A stretch of 64,000 bases of DNA, from the NCBI GenBank assembly GCA_009774765.1, contig VSOK01000004.1, forward strand, positions 27,961-91,960. The letters are read 5' to 3'. Source of the DNA: Bacteroidales bacterium (lineage in GTDB: Bacteria > Bacteroidota > Bacteroidia > Bacteroidales > UBA932). The notes under the pieces were generated by a model that was not told the DNA's origin, did no database searches, and saw only the letters and a list, made by a program, of their open reading frames with translations. This document shows positions 44,536-53,208 of this stretch, one piece after another. Every line of letters starts with the position of its first letter. Position 1 is the stretch's first letter. Both the position numbers and the translations under genes were made by a program.

Positions 44536-45666
44536 ATGATTTTTAGTGTTGAGATTGATTATTTTTCTTGGTGTCTTTATGGAATTATCATTGTAGGATT
44601 CGTGTCTTTTTCCGTACTTGTCCTTTTGAAATGGTCTAAGCATTGTTTTGTATGCAGGGACTTTCCTGCAGTCCTTCTTTCTTCCGCCGCGGCTTCTTTG
44701 ATCCTTGTTGTATCTGATATGCTGTGTTTCGGTAATGTGTCTGGATACATAGTGTCCGAGCTGGGATTTACTGTAATGCCGCTGTTCTCGATGTATTTCT
44801 ATGACAATTCGAGGAAAGTATCAAGGATGTATTCCTGTGCTTTGATACTTCTGACACTGTCTTCTTTCGCGGCAAGGACGGCTGTCCGTTCAGTGATAGG
44901 GGTATGGGAGATGATAGGTATCGGATTTATCCTTCTCGGTGTCCTGCTTGCCATCTTCACCATTGCGGCAGGAATATTCGCAAAACTGTCGGCGTGCGAC
45001 AAGATTCATTGCGCCTATTCCTCTGAAGTTATGACCGGCAGGGTCAATATGATATATCTTATGCTCATCATGATGCTGCAGATTATGGGAGTTCAGATAG
45101 GAGCAAGCAGGAACGCGTTTTCCGTAGTGGTGATATGTATGTGCATTCTGATTCTGCTGAGCCTCTATGCCGGAATATATTATAGGTATACTACAGGCAA
45201 GATGTTCTTTCTTATTAAGCTTCAAGAGGAGTTTTCCGGTATGCCTTCGACTGTCGAGACTGTGGGGCAGACTGAGGATGCAGGCAGGGAAGACGATGAG
45301 TCCTATGGGCTGATATATGAGCGTCTGGGCATATACTTTGAAGAATCCAAACCGTTCCTGGACGGTAATCTCGGCATCTCGGATGTCGCGAAGGCGTTGT
45401 TTACAAACAAGGCTTATCTTTCGCGGAGCATAAATATGTATGCCGGACGGAATTTCTGCCAATACGTAAATTATTTCAGGATAAAGTATTCCATCGAATG
45501 TTTTACGGAAGATCCCACATTGAGGATCGCGGCTCTGGCGCAGATGTCAGGGTTCAATTCCACCACTTCATTCAATATGGCTTTCAAACTTTATATGAAT
45601 GAGGCTCCGAGCGAATGGTGCAGGAGAAACAGGGATATGATTTGCGTAAAAGGCCTGAAGAAATAA
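44536..45666 (+). CDS. Membrane-embedded AraC-family transcriptional regulator
   Basis: This 376-residue protein has six or seven hydrophobic segments in its first 220 residues, with cytoplasmic loops in between. A linker rich in acidic residues follows, then an AraC DNA-binding domain (about 265-370). The first HTH is LGISDVAKALFTNKAYLSRSIN and the second LRIAALAQMSGFNSTTSFNMAFKLYMNEAPSEW, at positions about 330-362. This layout, sensor in the membrane and HTH in the cytoplasm, recurs in Bacteroidota. The signal and target genes are unknown; no histidine kinase domain is present. Confidence 0.87.
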   Translation: MIFSVEIDYFSWCLYGIIIVGFVSFSVLVLLKWSKHCFVCRDFPAVLLSSAAASLILVVSDMLCFGNVSGYIVSELGFTVMPLFSMYFYDNSRKVSRMYSCALILLTLSSFAARTAVRSVIGVWEMIGIGFILLGVLLAIFTIAAGIFAKLSACDKIHCAYSSEVMTGRVNMIYLMLIMMLQIMGVQIGASRNAFSVVVICMCILILLSLYAGIYYRYTTGKMFFLIKLQEEFSGMPSTVETVGQTEDAGREDDESYGLIYERLGIYFEESKPFLDGNLGISDVAKALFTNKAYLSRSINMYAGRNFCQYVNYFRIKYSIECFTEDPTLRIAALAQMSGFNSTTSFNMAFKLYMNEAPSEWCRRNRDMICVKGLKK

Positions 45667-45693
45667 TTTATGGAAGAAATCAAAACAGATTCT

Positions 45694-45701
45694 TATCTTT
45701 G
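45694..45701 (+). promoter_or_regulatory. -7 promoter element of ettA
   Basis: TATCTTTG followed by CAC fits the Bacteroidota -7 element; the start would be near 45708 and the leader only about 9 nt. Confidence 0.45.
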
Positions 45702-45716
45702 CACAAATTTGAGATT

Positions 45717-47393
45717 ATGGCAGACGAGAAGATTATTTTTTCAATGAATGGGGTCGGTAAGGTCCTTCCTCATAACAACAGGGTTATTCTTAAGGACATC
45801 TACCTTTCGTTCTTCTATGGGGCGAAAATCGGTATTATCGGTCTTAACGGTTCAGGTAAGTCCACTTTGATGAAAATCATTGCCGGCATAGAGACATCGT
45901 ACCAGGGAGAAGTAGTTTGGGCTCCGGGATATTCTGTGGGGTATCTCGAGCAGGAGCCTCAGATGGATTCTGAAAAGACGGTTATAGAGGTCGTGCAGGA
46001 GGGAGTCCAGGAGGTTATGGATCTGCTTAAGGAATATGAGGAGGTCAATATGAAGTTTATGGAGCCGATGTCTGATGAAGAGATGGCTTCACTTATAGAG
46101 CGTCAGGGTGAACTCACTGAAAAGATTGAGCATTGTGACGGATGGGAGATTGACTCGAAGCTGGAAAGGGCTATGGATGCCCTTCAGTGCCCTCCTTCAG
46201 ATGCAAAGGTTTCCACACTCAGCGGTGGAGAGCGCAGAAGGGTCGCGCTGTGCCGTCTTCTTCTCCGTCAGCCTGATGTACTTCTGCTTGATGAGCCTAC
46301 CAACCACCTTGATACGGAAAGTATCCAGTGGCTCGAAGCTCACCTGAAGCAGTACAAGGGTACTGTGATCGCCGTTACCCACGACAGGTATTTCCTTGAC
46401 AATGTAGCCGGATGGATTCTGGAGCTTGACAGGGGTGAGGGAATTCCTTGGAAAGGCAACTATTCTTCGTGGCTTGACCAGAAGAGCACAAGGCTTGCTA
46501 TGGAGGAGAAGCAGGAGAGCAAACGCAAGAAGACTCTGGAGCGTGAGCTGGAGTGGGTGCGTATGGCCCCGAAAGCCCGTCACGCGAAATCAAAGGCCCG
46601 TCTTGGAGCGTATGAAAAATTGGCCAGTGACGACGGAAGGGAAAAGGAGGCCAACCTTGAAATCTTTATCCCGAACGGTCCTCGTCTGGGCAACAAGGTC
46701 ATTGAATTCAAGGATGTTTCGAAGGGTTATGGAGACAAGCTCCTTTATGAGCACCTGTCCTTTGTGCTGCCGCCGGCAGGTATCGTCGGAGTGATAGGAC
46801 CTAACGGTGCGGGAAAGACAACTCTGTTCCGTCTTATCATGGGACTGGAGCAGCCTGACAGCGGAGAGATTACAATCGGCCAGACAGTGAAGATCGCGTA
46901 TGTTGACCAGCAGCATAAAAGTATAGATCCGGACAAGACCGTCTATCAGACAATCGCCAATGATTCCGAGTTCGTGAAGCTTGGAAAGAAGGAAGTGAAT
47001 GCCAGGGCGTATGTGTCACGTTTCAATTTTACCGGAGCGGATCAGGAGAAGTTGTGCGGAATCCTTTCGGGAGGTGAGCGCAACAGGCTTCATCTTGCAT
47101 TGACCCTTAAGGACGAAGGCAATGTGCTTCTTCTGGACGAGCCTACGAATGATGTCGATGTGAATACTATCCGTGCCCTTGAGGAAGGTCTTGAGAATTT
47201 TGCCGGATGTGCGGTGGTGATTTCACACGACAGATGGTTCCTGGACAGGATTGCTACACATATACTTGCTTTTGAGGGTGATTCCCAGGTATATTTCTTT
47301 GAGGGGACATATTCCGAGTATGAAGAAAACAAGAAACGCAGGCTCGGAAATGAGGAACCTAAGAGATTCAAGTATAAGAAGCTGATGGATTAG
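45717..47393 (+). CDS. ettA: ABC-F protein EttA (energy-dependent translational throttle)
   Basis: The protein has 558 residues from ATG 45717 (MADEKIIFSMNGVGK); the frame extends to 45615 inside the preceding gene, which is not used. It has two ABC ATPase domains with Walker A GLNGSGKST and GPNGAGKTT and signatures LSGGERRR and LSGGERNR. The arm and P-site tRNA-interaction motif lie between (about 240-320), and there are no membrane segments. EttA binds the ribosomal E site and gates entry into elongation by the ADP/ATP ratio. The length matches EttA rather than the shorter Uup or YheS types. Confidence 0.93.
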   Translation: MADEKIIFSMNGVGKVLPHNNRVILKDIYLSFFYGAKIGIIGLNGSGKSTLMKIIAGIETSYQGEVVWAPGYSVGYLEQEPQMDSEKTVIEVVQEGVQEVMDLLKEYEEVNMKFMEPMSDEEMASLIERQGELTEKIEHCDGWEIDSKLERAMDALQCPPSDAKVSTLSGGERRRVALCRLLLRQPDVLLLDEPTNHLDTESIQWLEAHLKQYKGTVIAVTHDRYFLDNVAGWILELDRGEGIPWKGNYSSWLDQKSTRLAMEEKQESKRKKTLERELEWVRMAPKARHAKSKARLGAYEKLASDDGREKEANLEIFIPNGPRLGNKVIEFKDVSKGYGDKLLYEHLSFVLPPAGIVGVIGPNGAGKTTLFRLIMGLEQPDSGEITIGQTVKIAYVDQQHKSIDPDKTVYQTIANDSEFVKLGKKEVNARAYVSRFNFTGADQEKLCGILSGGERNRLHLALTLKDEGNVLLLDEPTNDVDVNTIRALEEGLENFAGCAVVISHDRWFLDRIATHILAFEGDSQVYFFEGTYSEYEENKKRRLGNEEPKRFKYKKLMD

Positions 47394-47400
47394 TACCGTT

Positions 47401-48549
47401 ATGCGTTGCTTTGCCTTGTGCCTTTTGGCTGTCTGTCTCCATTGCCCGGTTTGGGCTATGGGATATTTATCCGATGGGACAGATACGGTACGTTTCAATA
47501 TGGAAGTGTTGGCAAAGGAATCACGCGACGGATATGAATGCAGACTTGTAGAGTACAATACGGATAGCTCTGAACGTGTGAGGGCATATCTTCTTGTGCC
47601 GGATGACGCTTGTCAAAAGCGGTGTCCGGCACTTGTGCTTCTTCACGACCACGGAGCCAGGTTCGACATAGGGAAGGAGAAGCTGGTCAGCCCTATAGCG
47701 GCAGGAGCTGGCTGTTGCCGGAATTCAGGATATGCAGCTCCGGAGCATACCGTCAGGTCTTCCCGCCAGTGGGTGGAAAAGAATTTTGACGGTGCATATA
47801 TGGCTGATTCTTTGGCCGCGTCAGGCTATGTGGTACTTGTGTCTGATGCCCTGTATTGGGGAGAGCGTTCCTCGGAGGACGCAAGGAGATGGTCGGAACT
47901 CAGTTTTGGGGAGCTGGGTGATGCTTCTTCTGAGTGTTACAGAGAACCGGCTGCCCTGAAAGATACTGTCAAGGCTTTGAAAGACAGAGTTTATGAAGGA
48001 CAGAGAAGAATATATGCTGAAATTGCCTCAGATGGTGACGTATGGGCGGAGAAAATACTTCGTGACGATATGTCTTCTGTGGCTCTTCTTGCCGGTCTGC
48101 CTGAAGTAGACGGGGAGCGTATCGGTGCCTTCGGCTTTTCTATGGGAGCACACAGGTGCTGGCTTCTTGCCGCATTCTGCAGCAGGGTCAGATGCGGAGC
48201 TGCGGTCAGCTGGATGACATTGAAGGAAGCAGCCGATACGACGAGTGCATCATCTTTGTCTATGGTTGTCCCGTCTTTGAGGGAAAAGTATGATTTTCCT
48301 GATATCGCATTGATGCTGTCCCCGAAGCCGATGCTTTTTATGAGCGGGACACAGGATCATCTGTTCCCTGAAAATGTCGTGCGTGAGGCATTTGAGCGAA
48401 TGCAGGAAATTTACCGTATCTCCATAAATGAAAAGGATCCGTTCCCTCTGCAAACTGAATTTTTTACAGGTGGCCATCATTGCGGTAAATCAGTGCAGGC
48501 CAGGGTGACAAACTTTTTTGACTGGTATCTGAAGGAGAATATGCCTTGA
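47401..48549 (+). CDS. Exported alpha/beta hydrolase (acetyl-esterase / dienelactone-hydrolase like)
   Basis: This 382-residue protein has a signal peptide (MRCFALCLLAVCLHCPVWAMG). The alpha/beta-hydrolase core has an HDHGARF oxyanion region, the nucleophile motif GFSMGAHR, the acid MSGTQDHLFP and the catalytic histidine in FTGGHHCG. It resembles Abhydrolase_7 / acetyl-xylan-esterase-like hydrolases of Bacteroidota. The substrate is unknown; it borders the uronate region and may act on an esterified sugar (inference). It starts 7 bp after ettA. Confidence 0.82.
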   Translation: MRCFALCLLAVCLHCPVWAMGYLSDGTDTVRFNMEVLAKESRDGYECRLVEYNTDSSERVRAYLLVPDDACQKRCPALVLLHDHGARFDIGKEKLVSPIAAGAGCCRNSGYAAPEHTVRSSRQWVEKNFDGAYMADSLAASGYVVLVSDALYWGERSSEDARRWSELSFGELGDASSECYREPAALKDTVKALKDRVYEGQRRIYAEIASDGDVWAEKILRDDMSSVALLAGLPEVDGERIGAFGFSMGAHRCWLLAAFCSRVRCGAAVSWMTLKEAADTTSASSLSMVVPSLREKYDFPDIALMLSPKPMLFMSGTQDHLFPENVVREAFERMQEIYRISINEKDPFPLQTEFFTGGHHCGKSVQARVTNFFDWYLKENMP

Positions 48550-48556
48550 ATAAAAT

Positions 48557-48590
48557 ATGCCCATCGGACAAAATCCAGTCCGATGGGCAT
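48557..48590. terminator. Bidirectional terminator between convergent genes
   Basis: ATGCCCATCGGAC (48557-48569) pairs with GTCCGATGGGCAT (48578-48590), 13 bp with an 8-nt loop. It lies between the esterase gene ending at 48549 and the DUF4861 gene ending at 48615. Confidence 0.9.
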
Positions 48591-48614
48591 ACCTTAAAAC
48601 AGTCGTTGCCAAAC

Positions 48615-49748
48615 TTATTTCATTTTGACCTTAAGCGGATTTGCCACTATATAGGCAAAGTCCCTTACTGTCTTAGCCCAGGCCTCAGGAGACTCTATTC
48701 CGCCCTGGCTCCAGCCGGAACCGGTCCATACTTCAGTCGCTGTTCCCGGAACTGCTACAGCCTTTATTACAGCGTGTCCGTCAAGAGTGTCTGTACCTAT
48801 TGTCTTTGCTGACGGGGACAGGACAAGTCCTATCGAGATGTTGCCGTCTCTCTCCGGATCGCTTGAGTCAGATGCCTTCTCGGTGAAAGAAATGTAGCCT
48901 TCTCCGTCTTCACGCGCAACAACGTCGTGAAGAACCGCTCCGAGCACTACCGGCAGTGTTTCCCCGTCAGTATAGAATGTCATTGCGGTCTTGATGAAAC
49001 GTGAATTTGCATCAAGGGTGAGTTCACGTGTGGCTGATACGTTCTTGCCCTCCACATCAAAGCCGTCGTAGTTGAAATATGCTTTGGTGCGTATAGGGCC
49101 GTCGCATATATGCTGATATGAAGCATAGTTGTCACCTATGTATATCTTGCCGTCAGAGTACGGTGCAAGCGCGCCTCCTCCAAGGGTATTTGCCACCTTG
49201 TAGCAGTCCATACCGTCACCGTAGTTGTGGTGGTAGTCGCCTTTGGCGAACCATTCGTCTACGATAAGCCTGTCGGTGCATTTCAGCCATACGTCAGGGC
49301 CGAATGTTCTCGGATCTGAAAGAGCCGGTCCATAGACACGTCCCGCGATCAGATTGTTTTCGTAGGCATAGTCGTCAAGCCTTTCCGGAACATAGCGGCT
49401 GTATGCCATCACAGGGAAGTCTTCACGTTCTCCGGCCTTTATCGTATAGCATGCGGATGTGCCTGCCGGAACGGTGGCCTGGAAAAGCAGAACAGATTTG
49501 CCGTCCATTTCCTGATAGAACTGTGATGGAATCTGTACGCCTTTTGCGTTGTATACCGTAACGTTCTCTGCGGTAAGGTCCGGATGCGATTCCAGAAGGT
49601 CCGCGAAATCAATCTCGACAGTCTCGTTGATACGGTCGAGCTCCGAATCATTTGTGACGGTCACTTTTGCACCTCCCGCTGAGCAGGAAGCCAAAAAGGC
49701 GGCAGCCGAAGCTGCCACCATTATAAAATTGAAAATTCTTTTCACCAT
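48615..49748 (-). CDS. DUF4861 family lipoprotein of the uronate operon
   Basis: This 377-residue protein has a lipobox ending at Cys22 (FLASC), so it is anchored in a membrane. The DUF4861 features are YVPERLDDYAYENNLIAGRVYGPA, WFAKGDYHHNYGDGMDCYKVA and the terminal AWAKTVRDFAYIVANPLKVKM. The family is common in pectin and other polysaccharide loci of Bacteroidota; no enzyme activity is established to my knowledge. Its place as third gene after kduI and kduD suggests a role in handling unsaturated uronate products or their precursors outside the cytoplasm. Confidence 0.87.
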   Translation of the reverse strand: MVKRIFNFIMVAASAAAFLASCSAGGAKVTVTNDSELDRINETVEIDFADLLESHPDLTAENVTVYNAKGVQIPSQFYQEMDGKSVLLFQATVPAGTSACYTIKAGEREDFPVMAYSRYVPERLDDYAYENNLIAGRVYGPALSDPRTFGPDVWLKCTDRLIVDEWFAKGDYHHNYGDGMDCYKVANTLGGGALAPYSDGKIYIGDNYASYQHICDGPIRTKAYFNYDGFDVEGKNVSATRELTLDANSRFIKTAMTFYTDGETLPVVLGAVLHDVVAREDGEGYISFTEKASDSSDPERDGNISIGLVLSPSAKTIGTDTLDGHAVIKAVAVPGTATEVWTGSGWSQGGIESPEAWAKTVRDFAYIVANPLKVKMK

Positions 49749-49757
49749 TTCAGTACA

Positions 49758-50552
49758 TTATTGCGGCTGTTTGCCGATATATGCAAGGATACCTCCATCC
49801 ACATAAAGCACGTGTCCGTTTACGAAATCCGAAGCTGGGGAAGCAAGGAATACTGCCGGACCCTGAAGGTCTTCAGGATTGCCCCAACGCTCTGCAGGAG
49901 TCTTTGCGATTATGAAAGAATCGAAAGGATGACGTGAACCGTCAGCCTGAAGCTCACGGAGTGGAGCTGTCTGAGGTGTCGCGATATATCCCGGACCTAT
50001 ACCGTTGCACTGTATGTTGTATTTGCCGTATTCGGAAGCGATGTTGCGTGTAAGCATTTTGAGACCTCCTTTTGCGGCTGCGTATGCTGATACTGTCTCA
50101 CGGCCGAGTTCTGACATCATTGAGCAGATGTTGATGATTTTTCCGCCTCCTTTCTGTATCATACCTGGAATGACAGCCTTTGATACGATGAAAGGTGCAT
50201 TGAGGTCAACATCGATTACCTGACGGAATTCGGATGCCTTCATCTCGGTCATCGGAATACGTTTGATGATGCCGGCGTTGTTTACAAGTATGTCGATTGT
50301 ACCGAGGTCTTTCTCTATTTTTGCGACAAGCTCATTTACCTGGTCTTCGTCTGTCACATCACATACATAGCCTTTAGCGTCGATGCCTTTCTCTTTGTAG
50401 GCTGCAAGGCCTTTGTCTACAAGTTCCTGCTTGATGTCGTTGAATGCTATTTTTGCACCGGCTTCAGCAAATGCTGTGGCCAATGCGAAGCCGATACCGT
50501 AGGAAGCTCCTGTTACAAGAGCTACTTTTCCTTCGAGTGAAAAATTTAACAT
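49758..50552 (-). CDS. kduD: 2-keto-3-deoxy-D-gluconate / 5-keto-gluconate type SDR dehydrogenase KduD
   Basis: This 264-residue short-chain dehydrogenase has the cofactor motif T14-GASYGIG-21, the NNAG motif in ILVNNAGIIKRIP and the catalytic Ser and YxxxK in SAYAAAKGG. KduD reduces 2,5-diketo-3-deoxygluconate (the KduI product) to 2-keto-3-deoxygluconate using NADH. Close relatives are annotated as gluconate 5-dehydrogenase; the kduI neighbour decides for KduD. It is 51 bp downstream of kduI and 9 bp before the DUF4861 gene. Confidence 0.9.
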   Translation of the reverse strand: MLNFSLEGKVALVTGASYGIGFALATAFAEAGAKIAFNDIKQELVDKGLAAYKEKGIDAKGYVCDVTDEDQVNELVAKIEKDLGTIDILVNNAGIIKRIPMTEMKASEFRQVIDVDLNAPFIVSKAVIPGMIQKGGGKIINICSMMSELGRETVSAYAAAKGGLKMLTRNIASEYGKYNIQCNGIGPGYIATPQTAPLRELQADGSRHPFDSFIIAKTPAERWGNPEDLQGPAVFLASPASDFVNGHVLYVDGGILAYIGKQPQ

Positions 50553-50603
50553 AGTCTGTATTTTTGATTGTTTGCTGTTATTTCAAATCTGCAGTCTGAC
50601 CGT

Positions 50604-51446
50604 TTATTTCAGATCAGTGGTGGCGCAGCCGTCCATATCTCCGTAGTCAAGGTTTTCACCGCACATTGCCCAGATGAACGTATAATTCTTTGTCGCGCAG
50701 GCAGAGTGTATGCTCCACTCAGGTGAAATCACCGCCTGTTCGTTTTTCATCATGATGTGGCGTGTCTCCTGAGGTTCGCCCATAAAATGGACTACAGCCT
50801 GATCTTCCGGGATTTCAAAATAGAAGTACACCTCCATACGGCGGTTGTGCGTGTGTGCCGGCATGGTGTTCCAGGTACTTCCCGGCTTCAGTTCTGTCAT
50901 TCCCATCTGAAGCTGGCAGGTTGGTACCACTTCCTTCACGAGCATCCTGTTGATTACGCGGTGGTTGCTTTCCTCAAGAGTTCCAAGCTCCATCTTCACT
51001 GCATCCTCACGTGTGGTGATATGGTCAGGATATGTCGCGTGTGCCGTAGATGAGCAGAAATAGAATTTTGCAGGATTGTTGGAGTCAAGGCTTTCAAATG
51101 TCACCTTCCTGTCGCCGCGTCCGAGGTAGAGGGCCTCCTTGTATTCAAGCGGATATATTTCATCCCCGGCTTTCACAAAGCCTTTGCCTCCTACATTGAA
51201 GATTCCCATCTCCCTTCTTGACAGGAAATATTCGCTGCGGAGAATATCTATAGGCTGAAGCTCTACCGGACCGTTTACCGGCATGATTCCTCCGGCAATC
51301 ATCCTGTCGTGCATTGAATATACTATGTTTGCCTCATCAGCTGTAAATACTGTCTCGATGAGATAGTGCTCCCTCAGCTGCCTGGTGTCATAATGCTTTG
51401 CATCCTGCGGATGCGACGCGTAGCGTACTTCACTGTTTGTTTTCAT
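50604..51446 (-). CDS. kduI: 5-keto-4-deoxyuronate isomerase KduI
   Basis: The protein has 280 residues from ATG 51446 (MKTNSEVRYASHPQDAKHYDT); the frame extends to a TTG at 51458 but the family starts at this ATG. It is a double cupin with zinc-binding residues in PAHTHNRRMEVYFYFEIPEDQ and RHIMMKNEQAVISPEWSIHSA. It isomerises 5-keto-4-deoxyuronate, formed spontaneously from unsaturated uronates released by pectin or glycosaminoglycan lyases, to 2,5-diketo-3-deoxygluconate. It is the first gene of an operon whose promoter overlaps a large palindrome at 51530-51552. Confidence 0.96.
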   Translation of the reverse strand: MKTNSEVRYASHPQDAKHYDTRQLREHYLIETVFTADEANIVYSMHDRMIAGGIMPVNGPVELQPIDILRSEYFLSRREMGIFNVGGKGFVKAGDEIYPLEYKEALYLGRGDRKVTFESLDSNNPAKFYFCSSTAHATYPDHITTREDAVKMELGTLEESNHRVINRMLVKEVVPTCQLQMGMTELKPGSTWNTMPAHTHNRRMEVYFYFEIPEDQAVVHFMGEPQETRHIMMKNEQAVISPEWSIHSACATKNYTFIWAMCGENLDYGDMDGCATTDLK

Positions 51447-51529
51447 CGTATGTTTCAATTTTGTTGATTATTTCAGATACCGGTTTATGTTTGTAAGTTT
51501 TGCGGGTTTCATCCCTGCTTCAGTAAAAA

Positions 51530-51552
51530 TGGTTGACCAATTTGGTCAACCA
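51530..51552. promoter_or_regulatory. 23-bp perfect palindromic operator over the kduI transcription start
   Basis: Bases 51530-51540 (TGGTTGACCAA) and 51542-51552 (TTGGTCAACCA) are exact reverse complements around a single T. Each half itself contains a TGGT-NN-ACCA box, the form recognised by many FadR-subfamily GntR repressors. It covers the expected start near 51546, so binding would block transcription. No GntR gene is in this window. Confidence 0.72.
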
Positions 51553-51583
51553 CAAAAGTAAATATAAAATTACATTTTCCAAA
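51553..51583 (-). promoter_or_regulatory. Promoter of the kduI-kduD-DUF4861 operon
   Basis: On the minus strand: TTTG (51583-51580), 19 bp, TACTTTTG (51560-51553), a full Bacteroidota promoter. The start is expected near 51546, giving a leader of about 100 nt before the ATG at 51446. Confidence 0.78.
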
Positions 51584-51608
51584 AGAAATCAGAGATTAAA
51601 TAAATTGC

Positions 51609-51635
51609 AAGCCGAGAGAAGAAGCCGAATTTATT
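51609..51635. repeat. Divergent third copy of the 5049-5075 repeat
   Basis: These 27 bp match 5049-5075 at 22 positions. A hairpin CCGAA (51625-51629), TTTA loop, TTCGG (51634-51638) is kept. Two of its five pairs differ from those at 5065-5078 in a compensating way (A-T to C-G and A-T to G-C). The promoter-like -7 element of the first copies is not conserved. As at 5037-5158, it follows the stop of a minus-strand gene (uxaA). Confidence 0.5.
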
Positions 51636-51695
51636 CGGATTATTCCGGGGCGCAGCATTTATTGTAGTTGATAAACTAAAATAAATTGAACTTCG

Positions 51696-53189
51696 TCATA
51701 ATGTTACACCTGATTTGAAAATGGCGATTTCGCTGTACCCGGATTTCTCATTGCAGGTATTCATACCTGAGGCGACGGAAATCACAAAATCAATGAATTC
51801 GTCGTCTGTCTGGGCGATGGATTTCCCGTCGACGATGACCCCGGCATTGAAGTCTATCCATCCTGGCTTGGCTGCAGCAAGCTGGCTGTTGGTTGATATC
51901 TTCGCAGTCGGGACAAACGTTCCGAAAGGTGTTCCGCGTCCTGTGGTGAACAGCACGATCTGGCAGCCGGCAGCTGCAAGTGCAGTTGAGGCGACGAGGT
52001 CGTTTCCCGGCGCGCTGAGCAGATTCAGCCCTTTTTCTGAAATCCGTCCGCCATATCCTATGACTCCCATAACAGGCGATTTCCCTGATTTCTGCGTACA
52101 TCCGAGTGATTTCTCTTCAAGAGTTGAAATTCCTCCGGCTTTGTTGCCAGGGGAGGGATTTTCGTAGACAGGCTGGTCGTTTTTTATGAAGTAGGCCTTG
52201 AAATCGTTTATCAGCCGCACAGTCTTGTCGAATGTCTCCTCGTCTTTGCATCTTGCCATCAGTATGGTCTCCGCACCGAACATTTCCGGAACTTCAGTCA
52301 GGACGGTCGTGCCTCCTTGGGTTACAATCCAGTCCGAGAACCTTCCGAGCAGCGGATTGGCTGTGATTCCGGAGAATCCGTCGGAGCCTCCGCATTTCAG
52401 TCCCACTTTCAATTCGCTTACCGGTACGTCCTCCCTGCGGTCTTCTGCTGCCGCGGACGCTATTTTCCTGAGAAGCTCCACGCCATATTCGACCTCATCG
52501 CCTTCTATCTTCTGTGATTCCATAAACATCACCCTGTCCGGGTCAATGTCTCCGACCAGCTCCCTGAAGGCTGACAGCTGGTTGTTCTCACATCCGAGAG
52601 CTACAACGAGCACTCCGGCTGCATTTGGATGGTGCACCATATCGGCAAGAATCTTCCTTGTGTTCTGGTGGTCGTCTCCGAGCTGGGAGCAGCCGTAGTT
52701 GTGCGGAAATGCTATGACTTTTTCTATCGAAGGATATTTCCCTGATTCTTCTCTGAATCTTCTGCAGATGGATTCCGCTACTCCGTTGACACATCCCACT
52801 GTCGGGATGACCCAGAGCTCGTTCCTTATCCCGACATTGCCGTCTGCCCGTCTGTAGCCTTTGAAGGTGGCCCTGGACGCCGCAGGGGAAATCCCGGTGA
52901 GTGACGGCTTGTATGTATATTCCAGAAGACCTTCCAGATTTGTCTTCAACGTGTTGTGGTCTACAAGACCTCCTCTGAGGACATCTTTGAGCAGATGTCC
53001 TATTGGGAAACCGTATTTGATGATGTCATCTCCTTCAGACAGGTCTTTCAACGCCATCTTGTGTCCGGCAGGAATATTCTCGGCGGCTGTGATTTCCTGA
53101 TTGTCGATGAATACGCTTTCACCGGCTTCTATGTCGGAAACCGATACGGCTACATTGTCCGCGGAGTTGATTTTTATGAATTTAGCCAT
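51696..53189 (-). CDS. uxaA: Altronate dehydratase
   Basis: This 497-residue protein has an N-terminal SAF domain (about 5-75, NSADNVAVSVSDIEAGESV) and the C-terminal altronate/galactarate dehydratase domain. The latter has VIPTVGCVNGVAESICRRF, FPHNYGCSQLGDDHQNT, LKCGGSDGFSGITANPLLG and FTTGRGTPFGTFVPTAKISTN, the last at about 415-435. It removes water from D-altronate to give 2-keto-3-deoxygluconate, the last step of the galacturonate branch. It starts 19 bp after uxaB and is co-transcribed with it. Confidence 0.95.
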   Translation of the reverse strand: MAKFIKINSADNVAVSVSDIEAGESVFIDNQEITAAENIPAGHKMALKDLSEGDDIIKYGFPIGHLLKDVLRGGLVDHNTLKTNLEGLLEYTYKPSLTGISPAASRATFKGYRRADGNVGIRNELWVIPTVGCVNGVAESICRRFREESGKYPSIEKVIAFPHNYGCSQLGDDHQNTRKILADMVHHPNAAGVLVVALGCENNQLSAFRELVGDIDPDRVMFMESQKIEGDEVEYGVELLRKIASAAAEDRREDVPVSELKVGLKCGGSDGFSGITANPLLGRFSDWIVTQGGTTVLTEVPEMFGAETILMARCKDEETFDKTVRLINDFKAYFIKNDQPVYENPSPGNKAGGISTLEEKSLGCTQKSGKSPVMGVIGYGGRISEKGLNLLSAPGNDLVASTALAAAGCQIVLFTTGRGTPFGTFVPTAKISTNSQLAAAKPGWIDFNAGVIVDGKSIAQTDDEFIDFVISVASGMNTCNEKSGYSEIAIFKSGVTL

Positions 53190-53208
53190 TTGATAAATTT
53201 GTCAGGTG

